From Candidatus Zixiibacteriota bacterium (lineage in GTDB: Bacteria > Zixibacteria > MSB-5A5 > GN15 > FEB-12), in contig DAOSXA010000004.1 of the NCBI GenBank assembly GCA_035380245.1, forward strand, positions 36,542-100,541: DNA of 64,000 nt, in the 5' to 3' direction. A program made the translations under genes and the position numbers. Shown here piece after piece: positions 34,345-42,809 of the stretch. The first letter of the stretch is position 1. The number at the start of each line of letters is the position of its first letter. A model generated the notes under the pieces. It worked only from the letters and a program-made list of their open reading frames with translations. It did not search any database and was not told the DNA's origin.

Positions 34345-36897
34345 ATGAACTTCAAAGTACCAAATGCTATCGTTTGGAGCGCGCCGTTGGGCGTTATCTT
34401 GGGTGGCCTGGTCGGGTATCTCTGGCCGGACATCAGCGGCTGGGCCGCATTTCTCTACGTTGGGGAGCTGTTCTTAGGGGGATTGAGACTTCTGGTTATT
34501 CCGTTGGTCGTAGCTTCGGTAGTCACGGGGCTGGCGGCATTACGGAACACACAAAAAGCCGGTAAAGCCCTGGCGCTGACGTTAGGGTATTTCATCGGCA
34601 CTACTCTGTTGGCAACGATACTGGGGATTCTGGTCGTTTCGATCATGTCGCCGGGATTTGCCCTGGCCGGTTATCAAGGTGTCGTTGACTCACAGATCCA
34701 TTCGATGCAGACCGCCAACTCAGCCAATATGATCGGGGTTGCGCTGCAGTCACTGTTCCCGACCGACTGGGGCACGGCTGCCCGGGGGCAATATCTCGGG
34801 ATCATCATCCTGTCCATGATATTCGGAATGGTCCTGGCTACGATGGGTTCGCGCCAGCGTTCCGTGGCGGATACCTTCCGGGGCATCAACGAAGCCCTGC
34901 TGCGTCTTTTCCGCCTGGTGATCTGGGCCACCCCGGTGGGTTTGTTTTTCGTAACTGCGTCAACAATGTCCTCGGGAACCGAATCGCTGGCCAATATAGC
35001 CGAACTCGGATATTTTCTGATCGCCTTCACGGTCGGCCTGGCTCTGCATATTTTTGTTATCCTGCCGCTCATCCTGCATTTCTTTGGCGGCAAGAACGTT
35101 TTCGAGTATTACCACAATCTTTTACCGGCGATCAGCGGCGCCCTTTCGAGCGGTTCTTCAGCGGCTACCCTGCCGATCACTTATAGTTGTGTTGTCGATC
35201 GTAACGCGATCAGCCATCGAGCGGCTTCAATGGCCCTGCCAATGGGCAGTTGTCTGAATTTCGACGGTGCAGCGATGTTCTCGGTAATGGCGGTGATTTT
35301 CGCTGCCCAGGCGGCTGAATTCTCGCTTTCGTTCGGTAACTATTTGTTCATTCTGGTCGCAGCGTTGGGGATATCGTTCCTAACGGCCGGGATGCCGATA
35401 ATGGCCATGGTCGGAGCGGTGTTGACAGCTACGGCAATCGGACTCCCCGACCGTGGTCTGGCGGTTTTGGGATTGCTTTTACCGCTGCAATGGTTGACCG
35501 TTCGCGGCAGTGCCTTAATGAGCATTCTGTCCGATTCTATCGGCGCCGCGGTAATTGCCAAACAACTCGGCGAACGTATCGATACTCGAAGAAGCCGGGA
35601 GGACTATTCACAGTCACGCGGACGCGATGACCGTCGCAGTTATTCACGGGACAACCGCGACAGTCGCGATTCTCGTGATCGACGCAGTGCTCGCGACAGC
35701 CGTACCGACCGCGATCCTCGGAGTCGACGCGATGATGGTAATCGCGACGATCGCCGGAGCAGCCGCGGACGATCCGGTGATTTCGATCGACGGAGCCGGG
35801 ATCGCCAAAGTGAACGTGAAGAACGCAGTGGGCGACCGCAGAAAATGGATGAAAGCCGCGACCGCACCGACCGCCCGGGACGTCGGCCTCAGGAGCGGTC
35901 TGGCCAGTCACCGTTTGCAATAAGAGCGGAATCAGCCGCACGTCAACCGGAGCTGGAATCGCCCGCAGCGCCGATGACAACCGTCGACACCGAGAAGGAA
36001 TCCACACCAAAGAACGAAAAACAGGATTCCCCCGCCGCTCCGATCCATTACGGTCGGAAACGGAGCCACCATGGTCGGGTAGGCAAGCCGGAGCAACAGG
36101 AAAATCCTAAAGATGAGGGTAAGTCCAAAGAATCCAGCCCGGAGCCGAGATCAAAATCGGGACGAAGTAATCCCGGTCGACGCGCCGAAACAAAGCCGAT
36201 AGCGGCTGAGAGCCCCAAACCGTCAAAAGAAGACAAGGATGTGGAGCCGGATGATATCGCCAACCGGACGGTTCAACGCGAGCGAGCCAAGGTGGCGGCT
36301 CAGTTAGCGGCAATGAAGCAGGCCGAAGAATTAAGCCGAGCTGCTCTCAAAGCGGCAGAACGCGTGACGGCGAAAATCGAACAGCGGGAGCAGGAAGCTG
36401 CCGAGGAAAAAGCTGAAATCGAGGCTATTTCTTCCAGAGCGGTACAGATCGACTACGTCTCGGATGAGAATCCGGAAAAACCAACGACGGAGCTCGTTTC
36501 CGAATCAGTAACGGAAACAACCGAGACGGAACGGGAAAAACCGGAATCGAAACTGCCGAAGCAACCGACGGCGGAAGAATCCGAGAACGAGATTAAAGCT
36601 GAGAAAGCGGAAGAACCCGATCGGTCGGCACAGGAACCGGTAACCGAAGCGAAGATCGATGAAGAACCTCGGTCTGCATCCGATGAGGAAGTAGACACTG
36701 AGGATGACGACGAACCGGATATCCAGTACGGACGTCCCCGACGCAATCGCGGTAATATCCGAAACGGCGAGGAAACATCCGACGACAATGACAACGGAGA
36801 GACCAACGTGGCGGTGATGGATGAGCCCAAACCGCTCGATGATTTCTCGAACGAGAATATGTCGTTCGGCCGCACCCGGAAAAAACGGACACGTTAA
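34345..36897 (+). CDS. SLC1/DAACS sodium-dicarboxylate symporter with 440-residue charged tail
   Basis: 850 residues. Residues 1-409 are a complete glutamate/dicarboxylate carrier: eight helices, hairpin HP1 serine motif SSGSSAATLP (268-277), NFDGAA (305-310, the NMDGT sodium site), HP2 LTAGMPIMAMVGAV (347-360) and TM8 DSIGAAVIAKQLG. Residues 411-520 are Arg/Asp/Ser repeats (RDNRDSRDSRDRRSARDSR); 520-640 Pro/Ser/Lys rich; 640-700 a helical Ala/Glu/Arg segment; 700-800 acidic. Motifs IHYGRKRSHHGR (567), IQYGRPRRNRGN (793) and MSFGRTRKKRTR (839, extreme C-terminus) recur. Family members end near 420 residues. No internal stop or start suggests two genes; a fusion is likely. Confidence 0.93.
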   Translation: MNFKVPNAIVWSAPLGVILGGLVGYLWPDISGWAAFLYVGELFLGGLRLLVIPLVVASVVTGLAALRNTQKAGKALALTLGYFIGTTLLATILGILVVSIMSPGFALAGYQGVVDSQIHSMQTANSANMIGVALQSLFPTDWGTAARGQYLGIIILSMIFGMVLATMGSRQRSVADTFRGINEALLRLFRLVIWATPVGLFFVTASTMSSGTESLANIAELGYFLIAFTVGLALHIFVILPLILHFFGGKNVFEYYHNLLPAISGALSSGSSAATLPITYSCVVDRNAISHRAASMALPMGSCLNFDGAAMFSVMAVIFAAQAAEFSLSFGNYLFILVAALGISFLTAGMPIMAMVGAVLTATAIGLPDRGLAVLGLLLPLQWLTVRGSALMSILSDSIGAAVIAKQLGERIDTRRSREDYSQSRGRDDRRSYSRDNRDSRDSRDRRSARDSRTDRDPRSRRDDGNRDDRRSSRGRSGDFDRRSRDRQSEREERSGRPQKMDESRDRTDRPGRRPQERSGQSPFAIRAESAARQPELESPAAPMTTVDTEKESTPKNEKQDSPAAPIHYGRKRSHHGRVGKPEQQENPKDEGKSKESSPEPRSKSGRSNPGRRAETKPIAAESPKPSKEDKDVEPDDIANRTVQRERAKVAAQLAAMKQAEELSRAALKAAERVTAKIEQREQEAAEEKAEIEAISSRAVQIDYVSDENPEKPTTELVSESVTETTETEREKPESKLPKQPTAEESENEIKAEKAEEPDRSAQEPVTEAKIDEEPRSASDEEVDTEDDDEPDIQYGRPRRNRGNIRNGEETSDDNDNGETNVAVMDEPKPLDDFSNENMSFGRTRKKRTR

Positions 36898-36919
36898 GAC
36901 TGTCCATCGAGTCGATATT

Positions 36920-36955
36920 GACCCGGTTGCGAAAAATACGCAACCGGGTCTTTCT
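36920..36955 (+). terminator. terminator after the SLC1 fusion gene
   Basis: GACCCGGTTGCG and CGCAACCGGGTC form a perfect 12 bp stem around AAAAATA, followed by TTTCTT. Confidence 0.9.
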
Positions 36956-37054
36956 TGCAGGGAACTTATTGGCTGTTATCTCGATATTACCTGTAGGAAA
37001 AACAATTGACCCGGCCCGTGCGGGAAGGTTAGATTTGTCTCAACGGAGAAGGAT

Positions 37055-37924
37055 ATGAACAGCCTTAAAGTCGCCATAATGATGATCGCCCTGATGGCCC
37101 TGTTCGTGGCTGTGGGCTATGTCGTAGGCGGCCGGAGCGGTATGGTTATCGCCCTGGTTTTCGCTATGGTGATGAATTTCTTCAGCTATTGGTATTCCGA
37201 CAAGGTTGTACTAAAACTCTACCGAGCTCGAGAAATCCAGGAGCAGGAACACCCGCGCCTGTATCGAGTAGTGAAACGAGTAACCACGACAGCGATGATA
37301 CCGATGCCGAAAGTTTGTATCGTACCGAGCAAGGCTCCAAATGCCTTTGCCACCGGACGTAACATGAACCATGCCGCGGTCGCTGTTACCGAGGGTATGC
37401 TGGAGATTCTGAATGAAGAAGAGCTTGAGGGTGTGATTGGTCACGAAGTGGCTCATATCCTCAATAAAGATATGCTAATAGGCACGATCGCAGCAACTTT
37501 CGCCGGCGCTATCGGCATCCTGGCGAGCATCGCCCGCTGGGGAGCGATATTCGGCGGCTACGGCCGGAGCGATGAACGCAACGGCGGCGCGATCGGTCTT
37601 TTAGCCGCAGCTATCGTAGCGCCACTCATGGCGATGGTTATCCAGATGGCTATCTCGCGACAGCGGGAATACAAAGCCGACCGCGTCAGCGGTCTTATGA
37701 CCGGCAAACCGCTCGCGCTCGCCTCGGCTCTGGAAAAACTTCATCGTTCCCCCAACCGACGAGCTTTCGCGGGTAACCGGGCAACGGCGAATCTTATGAT
37801 CGTCAATCCACTCTCGGGACGCGGTATTGCTTCCTGGTTCTCGACCCACCCGCCGCTCGAAAAACGCATTGAGAGACTTCAAGAACTGGCCAAGGAGGCC
37901 CCGTACCAGAGCTATGTCAGATAA
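37055..37924 (+). CDS. htpX: membrane zinc metalloprotease HtpX
   Basis: 289 residues. Four membrane segments; the M48 zinc site HEVAH is at residues 130-134 in ELEGVIGHEVAHILNKDM, and the third ligand glutamate is in ISRQREYKADRVSG. N-terminal SYWYSDKVVLKLYRAREI and the C-terminal FSTHPPLEKRIERLQELA are family blocks. Degrades misfolded membrane proteins in the inner membrane. Followed at 54 bp by the CNNM gene. Confidence 0.97.
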   Translation: MNSLKVAIMMIALMALFVAVGYVVGGRSGMVIALVFAMVMNFFSYWYSDKVVLKLYRAREIQEQEHPRLYRVVKRVTTTAMIPMPKVCIVPSKAPNAFATGRNMNHAAVAVTEGMLEILNEEELEGVIGHEVAHILNKDMLIGTIAATFAGAIGILASIARWGAIFGGYGRSDERNGGAIGLLAAAIVAPLMAMVIQMAISRQREYKADRVSGLMTGKPLALASALEKLHRSPNRRAFAGNRATANLMIVNPLSGRGIASWFSTHPPLEKRIERLQELAKEAPYQSYVR

Positions 37925-37956
37925 CTTATCGGACGACCCCTCAGACTTTCCTGAAC

Positions 37957-38000
37957 GAATCAAGGGAGTGAGGCCCTGATGGACAACGCTCCCTTGATTC
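37957..38000 (+). promoter_or_regulatory. 12 bp inverted repeat looping out the CNNM gene start
   Basis: GAATCAAGGGAG (37957-37968) and CTCCCTTGATTC (37989-38000) are perfect reverse complements around a 20 nt loop that contains GAGG and the ATG at 37979. In RNA this would be a very stable stem-loop whose right arm is coding sequence (codons 4-8). A second purine-rich ribosome-site candidate AAGGGAG is buried in the stem. Confidence 0.8.
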
Positions 38001-39322
38001 AGATCGTAGCGATCCTGTTGTTGATCTGCGCCAACGGCTTCTTTGCCATGTCGGAGTTTTCCATCATTGCCAGTCGGCGCTCGCGGCTTCGGCAACAGGC
38101 GGAAGACGGCCGTCCCGGGGCCGAAGCGGCCGAGAAACTCAACCGCAAACCGGATGAATTCCTGGCCACGATTCAAATAGGCATTACTCTGGTCGGAACG
38201 CTGGCCGGTGTAACGGGCGGCGCTACAATCGTGGAATGGCTCCGGAAAATACTCACCGTCAGTTCGATCCCGGCCGTAGCAGGTGCGGCCAAATCGCTTT
38301 CGGTGGTGATCGTAACAATCCTGATAACGGTCTCGACCGTGACACTCGGGGAACTGGTGCCGAAATATATCGCACTTTCCAATCCCGAGCGTTATGCCCG
38401 CTGGATCGCCCGACCGATCACGATTTTTACCCAGATCAGCCTGATTTTTGCCCGACTGCTCAGCGCCGTATCCAATTTCATTCTCAAGATTCTCGGGGTG
38501 AAACACAATCCGGCACGCTCTGCGGTATCCGAAGACGAAATCAACCTGATGATCTTCGAAGGACGCGAAAAGGGTGTGTTCGATGAGACCGAGGAACGAC
38601 TGATAAAATCGGTGTTCGATTTCGCCGACTCACCGGTCAGCCGCGCCATGACCCCCCGTACCGATGTGGTCGGGATCGACATCGCCCTCGAACCGGCCCA
38701 GATGTTGCGGAAAGTGGTCGAAAACGGCTATAGCCGCTATCCGGTTTATCAGGACACGATCGACAACGTTGTCGGTATTTTGTATGCCAAAGACCTGCTG
38801 GAGCAGGAGCTCAACACATCGGCTATCGTAATGGCCGATCTGATCCGCAAGCCAACCTTCGTGCCGGAATCGATGCCTCTTTCGGCGCTGCTGTCCAAAT
38901 TCCGAAGACATAAAGGGCGAGTCGCGATCGTCCTGGATGAATTCGGAGGCACGGCCGGAATAGTCTGCCTGCAGGATATTATCGAGGAACTGGTGGGTGA
39001 AATACAGGACGAGGACGACAAAGACCCGCCCGAGTTGGTCAAACATTCCGACAACGTTGCCTATGCCGACGGCTCGGTCTGGCCGGGAGCAATCAATGAG
39101 TTAATGCACTGCCGTCTGCCCGAGGCGGACCATGATACTTTAGCGGGACTGATTATCGAGACTATGGGACGTCTGCCGGAGAAAGGGGACTCGATAGTTA
39201 TCGCCGACATGAACATCACCGTGCTGGTATTGGAGCATCGCCGGGTGGCGCGACTCAAACTGGAACGAATCAACAAAAGCAACGACAACGGCGCCAACGG
39301 GAAAGGCAACGGCCGTTCATGA
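37979..39322 (+). CDS. CNNM/CorC (HlyC) family membrane protein with CBS domains
   Basis: 447 residues. N-terminal DUF21/CNNM domain with helices at about 5-25, 60-80, 95-125 and 135-155 (ANGFFAMSEFSIIASRRSRL, GITLVGTLAGVTGG, VTLGELVPKYIAL). A CBS pair follows from SRAMTPRTDVVGIDIALEP to VDEFGG-type IVLDEFGGTAGIVCLQDIIEEL, then a CorC_HlyC domain ending in VLEHRRVARLKLERI. Relatives act in magnesium or sodium export. Overlaps the next gene by ATGA and has an unusual hairpin at its start. Confidence 0.93.
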   Translation: MDNAPLIQIVAILLLICANGFFAMSEFSIIASRRSRLRQQAEDGRPGAEAAEKLNRKPDEFLATIQIGITLVGTLAGVTGGATIVEWLRKILTVSSIPAVAGAAKSLSVVIVTILITVSTVTLGELVPKYIALSNPERYARWIARPITIFTQISLIFARLLSAVSNFILKILGVKHNPARSAVSEDEINLMIFEGREKGVFDETEERLIKSVFDFADSPVSRAMTPRTDVVGIDIALEPAQMLRKVVENGYSRYPVYQDTIDNVVGILYAKDLLEQELNTSAIVMADLIRKPTFVPESMPLSALLSKFRRHKGRVAIVLDEFGGTAGIVCLQDIIEELVGEIQDEDDKDPPELVKHSDNVAYADGSVWPGAINELMHCRLPEADHDTLAGLIIETMGRLPEKGDSIVIADMNITVLVLEHRRVARLKLERINKSNDNGANGKGNGRS

Positions 39323-39987
39323 GAAGTTTTTTCAACGCCCCGATGCGCTGGTTACGCAGTCTTTACGACTGGGTGCTGAGCTGGGGTAAGAGTCGCTACG
39401 GCCTTCCGGCGCTGTTTCTTTTATCGTTAGCGGAGGCATCCTTCTTCCCCGTTCCGCCCGATGCCCTGCTGATCGCTCTCTGCATGGGGTCTCATACCCG
39501 CTGGAAACGATTCGCGCTGGTTTGTTCTATCGGCTCGATTATCGGCGGCGTGATCGGGTATTTGATTGGATTACTGGCGTTCGATTTGATCGGTGAATGG
39601 ATGCTTAATATCACCGCCTCCATCTCCGGCACCGATCCGCAGCAGTTGCTCGACACCGCTCGTTACTGGTTTAACGAAAAACAGGTGATGGGCATGCACG
39701 TAGGCGCCTGGGCGGTTGGGATTGCGGGCTTTACACCGATCCCCTACAAAGTATTTACGATCGCAGCCGGTTTCTTCGAAATGGCTTTTATCCCGTTCCT
39801 GGTCGCCTCGGCCATTAGTCGCTCGCTCAGATTCTTCGTGGTGGGGGGGATTATCGGGTTGCTTTACAAACGCTACGGCGACCGGATTCAGGATTTTATC
39901 GACAAGTATTTCAACCTCTTGGCGCTGGCTTTCGTGGTTTTACTGGTGCTGGGATTTGTCGCAATAGGTTCGATGGGTGGGGAGTAA
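39319..39987 (+). CDS. YqaA/DedA (VTT) family membrane protein
   Basis: 222 residues, four to five hydrophobic segments. VTT domain signs: LSLAEASFFPVPPDALLIALCM, GSIIGGVIGYLIG, GITGFTPIPYKVFT-like block (VGIAGFTPIPYKVFTIAAGFF) and FRFFVVGG-type terminal helix SRSLRFFVVGGIIGLLYKRYG. DedA-type proteins affect membrane homeostasis and lipid carrier recycling. Start overlaps the CNNM stop by 4 bp (ATGA), so translation is coupled. Confidence 0.9.
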   Translation: MRSFFNAPMRWLRSLYDWVLSWGKSRYGLPALFLLSLAEASFFPVPPDALLIALCMGSHTRWKRFALVCSIGSIIGGVIGYLIGLLAFDLIGEWMLNITASISGTDPQQLLDTARYWFNEKQVMGMHVGAWAVGIAGFTPIPYKVFTIAAGFFEMAFIPFLVASAISRSLRFFVVGGIIGLLYKRYGDRIQDFIDKYFNLLALAFVVLLVLGFVAIGSMGGE

Positions 39988-40009
39988 TTACTCCGACCTC
40001 TTTATTTTC

Positions 40010-40037
40010 TTGACTAAATCTCGATAATCCGTATAAT
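40010..40037 (+). promoter_or_regulatory. sigma70 promoter of tRNA-Glu
   Basis: TTGACT at 40010-40015 and consensus TATAAT at 40032-40037 with a 16 nt spacer, 36 bp before the tRNA. Expected start near 40044. Confidence 0.8.
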
Positions 40038-40042
40038 AGGCG

Positions 40043-40063
40043 GCGTTCGAACCATTCGAACGC
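40043..40063. promoter_or_regulatory. perfect inverted repeat at the tRNA-Glu transcription start
   Basis: GCGTTCGAA-CCA-TTCGAACGC, 9 bp arms, begins about 6 bp after the -10 box and ends 10 bp before the tRNA. Could be an operator or a hairpin at the 5' end of the precursor. Confidence 0.75.
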
Positions 40064-40073
40064 ACATAACAAT

Positions 40074-40146
40074 GACCCCATCGTCCAGTGGCCTAGGACG
40101 GCGCCCTTTCACGGCGCAAACACGGGTTCGACTCCCGTTGGGGTCA
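40074..40146 (+). tRNA. tRNA-Glu (anticodon TTC)
   Basis: 73 nt cloverleaf: acceptor GACCCCA/TGGGGTC, anticodon arm GGCGCCCTTTCACGGCGC with anticodon TTC flanked by C-T and A, and T arm ACGGGTTCGACTCCCGT. Discriminator A at 40146; CCA is not encoded. A TTTTATTTTT run follows and may aid termination. Confidence 0.97.
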
Positions 40147-40279
40147 TTTTATTTTTGCAACATCCTGCTTTTTTAGGGGATTCCAAGTTGTGATGCCTTA
40201 CAGGCTTGCCTTAAAGGCTAGATCAATATATCATGGAAAACAATTGTATGTACTTACCTGCTGAAGAGGATACCTTGAC

Positions 40280-42337
40280 ATGAGACTAATGACCATTGCG
40301 CTGACCCTGATAACAGCGACTATTCTTATTATGTCCGCCTGTGGCGACAGCGACAAATCAAGCAATCCCGTCATAACTAAGGATTTCAAAACCGGTGATC
40401 CGTCCGAGTACGATGTGGAGAGTAGCTCACCGATAACGGTCCGGGACAGCATCAGCGGCTTTGACTTCGAATTTCCCGAAGGCGGATACGGCAGCCTGAC
40501 CGTGGCCCCGATCACCTCCGGCCCGACAGCTCCTTATGCCGGTGAGGGTTTTAGCATCAGCTACAGCGGCGCCAATCGTGTCATGGTTCATATTCCGAAA
40601 GAAGATGCCTATTGCGTGCTGCTGATGGGCTACGGGACATCGTACGGCAGCCGTGATGATCGCGACGAGGACGACTGGCGCGCGCTGGCCGAGACGGGCT
40701 CAACCGACGATGAGGCCGTATTCGAATTGCTCCTGCCGGTCATTTCTCTTACCGGGCGGCAGTCAACTTCAGCCGCCGACCATGACGGTTTCACTTATCA
40801 TTGGATATCAAAAATACCCTCCGGCAGCAGTGATGCCGTAAAGCTGGAAGCGATTAAGACACAGGCCAACGAGTTTATCTGGCATTATCTCGATTCCCTG
40901 CCGGCATCGATTAAGACCGCCGCAATCAGTGAGGTCAACAGCCGACTGACGCCGACTTTTTATGCCGACGATAATTACTACATTGGCTTCACCCGGCGCA
41001 TTGTCGTGGGGAACTCGACCACCCCGATGATCGGTCTCATTCCCGGCGCCAGCGCTAATACCATCGCTCACGAGGTGGGTCATTACATGAACCATGTGCT
41101 GGTGGGCGACGCCGTCTATCTTCAGATCGAGAATTCCGCTCCTGACAATCACGGTGTGGGTGATTCGCATTACTTGAGAACGACCATCGCCGAAGATATG
41201 GCCTACTTTGCGCAGTATTTCCTGATCGGGAACGTCAATTCGGCCGATGTTACCGAGCCCGGCCTGTTCCTGCGCGGCAAAGACCCGGAACTGACCGATT
41301 ATCCAAGCCTCGAAGGATTCGCCGCCTGTCTCCTGGCGCGGCTGAATTCGACCGCCACGACCATCAGGGACGTGGAGAACACTTCGGTTCAGCGTGATTT
41401 TCCGGTCGTGGGAGCCGGCTTCCCCGACCTGTTCGGGATTATTGATCGCGGCGCCGTCAATGTCGACCAACTACGCGACCACGTGAAGGAATATCTGGCG
41501 AGCACTGGGCAGGCGGCCAAGTATCCGGTGGTGCTGGAACGAGTGGGCTGGCATTATCTGGCCAAGGCGAAGATCGTTAACGAGAACGGCGACCCGGTGG
41601 TCAACGCCGATGTCAAATGCGTCTGCAAGGTCGGCTCGACCGAATACTTCACGCGCACCGAGAACGGCTATACCGACAACCAGGGGCAGACGTCCTATAT
41701 CGAGGTATTCCCCGACAGTTCCTATCTGCGGGTGGAATACAACGGCGCATCGCATGATATCCAGATATACATCGATCCCGACGGACCCACTCACGTAGCG
41801 CTCGATCTGGGCGAGTTGGAAGTCAGTACGTTCGACTTGAGTCAATTCGTCTATTTCCATATCGGCGGCTGTGTAAATGCCAAGTTGCTTCAGCACCAGG
41901 AAGGTCATGATGACACCGAGTACTGGACCGATCTGTATTTTAACGCCGGTTCCTATATTAAAGGAAGTTTCACCGGTAACGTGTTTACGGCAGTCTGGGA
42001 TACCGCGATCTACGCCAATCCGGTGAACGACAGCGGCCGGGCAGAGATTGAAATCAACGTACAGTCCCAGAGTCTGGTCGGCGTCCAGACGGATTGGATC
42101 GATCCGGCCTCGGGCGATGCGACCAAGCGGGAGTACAGCCTTCAGGTTGCTGCCATTCCGACCATCAAATGGACCGACTTAGACATGACATTCGAGATAA
42201 CGGGCGAGAATACTTGCCTCTTCCTGAACGGGTTTAGCTATCGGACCTACAACGATCCGGGGTATTACTGGGTGGAGATGACCGACTACGAGTGCAACGA
42301 GGAGTCTTTTATTCGAGTAACCGTGTACGCGTATTGA
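40280..42337 (+). CDS. lipoprotein with putative zinc metallopeptidase domain
   Basis: 685 residues. Signal peptide ends IMSAC, giving lipidated Cys21 then an Asp/Ser linker. SANTIAHEVGHYMNHVL puts HExxH at residues 264-268, and the following TTIAEDMAYFAQYF offers a downstream glutamate as possible third ligand; gluzincin-like but no family named. Residues ~390-510 read like a carboxypeptidase-regulatory/Ig stretch (AKIVNENGDPVVNADVKCVC, GYTDNQGQTSYIEV), then a ~170-residue beta-rich C-terminal domain with SFTGNVFTAVWDTAI. Probably outer-membrane or periplasmic. Monocistronic after tRNA-Glu. Confidence 0.8.
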   Translation: MRLMTIALTLITATILIMSACGDSDKSSNPVITKDFKTGDPSEYDVESSSPITVRDSISGFDFEFPEGGYGSLTVAPITSGPTAPYAGEGFSISYSGANRVMVHIPKEDAYCVLLMGYGTSYGSRDDRDEDDWRALAETGSTDDEAVFELLLPVISLTGRQSTSAADHDGFTYHWISKIPSGSSDAVKLEAIKTQANEFIWHYLDSLPASIKTAAISEVNSRLTPTFYADDNYYIGFTRRIVVGNSTTPMIGLIPGASANTIAHEVGHYMNHVLVGDAVYLQIENSAPDNHGVGDSHYLRTTIAEDMAYFAQYFLIGNVNSADVTEPGLFLRGKDPELTDYPSLEGFAACLLARLNSTATTIRDVENTSVQRDFPVVGAGFPDLFGIIDRGAVNVDQLRDHVKEYLASTGQAAKYPVVLERVGWHYLAKAKIVNENGDPVVNADVKCVCKVGSTEYFTRTENGYTDNQGQTSYIEVFPDSSYLRVEYNGASHDIQIYIDPDGPTHVALDLGELEVSTFDLSQFVYFHIGGCVNAKLLQHQEGHDDTEYWTDLYFNAGSYIKGSFTGNVFTAVWDTAIYANPVNDSGRAEIEINVQSQSLVGVQTDWIDPASGDATKREYSLQVAAIPTIKWTDLDMTFEITGENTCLFLNGFSYRTYNDPGYYWVEMTDYECNEESFIRVTVYAY

Positions 42338-42387
42338 GGTATCGGGAGAGTGATGGGAGTTCATCCGAAAGGAGTGTTGAAAAACCT

Positions 42388-42473
42388 CTATCGCGGCGGA
42401 GACAAGCCCCGCCGCTACGCGTTAAAGAGCCCCTAACCTCGCGTAGCGGGCGGCCTTGTGTCGCCCGCATTAC
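42388..42473. repeat. dispersed repeat family 2, full copy
   Basis: Two hairpins (GGCGGAGACAAGCCCCGCC and GCGGGCGGCCTTGTGTCGCCCGC) joined by TAACCTCGCGTAG. Inverted relative is at 46189-46256; fragments at 1309 and near 20318. Confidence 0.75.
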
Positions 42474-42573
42474 AGACGTGTTCTGACGATTGTTTGGGCG
42501 TATGGCTTTTTCAGCAGTCCCTTTCGCGGGAAAGGCGTGAAACGGGTCGTTGGTTTCGAAGCAGTGATTATAG

Positions 42574-42775
42574 CGCAGGATCGCGGGGATCCTGCGCTAC
42601 GTAGACGCGGCGGGTATCAGGTGTCGAAATCCTGTGCTCCACCCCTCGGGTGGGATTCGCGAAGCGAAGTTTCGACAATACCTGTCTACTTGAATGCGCA
42701 GGTTCAAAGACGGACCTGAGCTACGGCATTATAATTCGAATTTCCCACCCGAGGGGTGGGGCACCTTTGTCCGAA
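42574..42775. repeat. mosaic: GCGCAGGATC palindrome, REP and multi-hairpin fragments
   Basis: GCGCAGGATC-GCGGG-GATCCTGCGC (42574-42598), a REP at 42623-42676 (GTCGAAA ... TTTCGAC with inner stem CCACCC-CTC-GGGTGG), GCAGGTTCAAAGACGGACCT near 42701, and CCCACCCGAGGGGTGGG near 42751. The gene-free 42338-42809 consists mainly of such elements. Confidence 0.8.
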
Positions 42776-42809
42776 GCTTTCAGATACCCCACCCGTGGAC
42801 AGGGTATCT

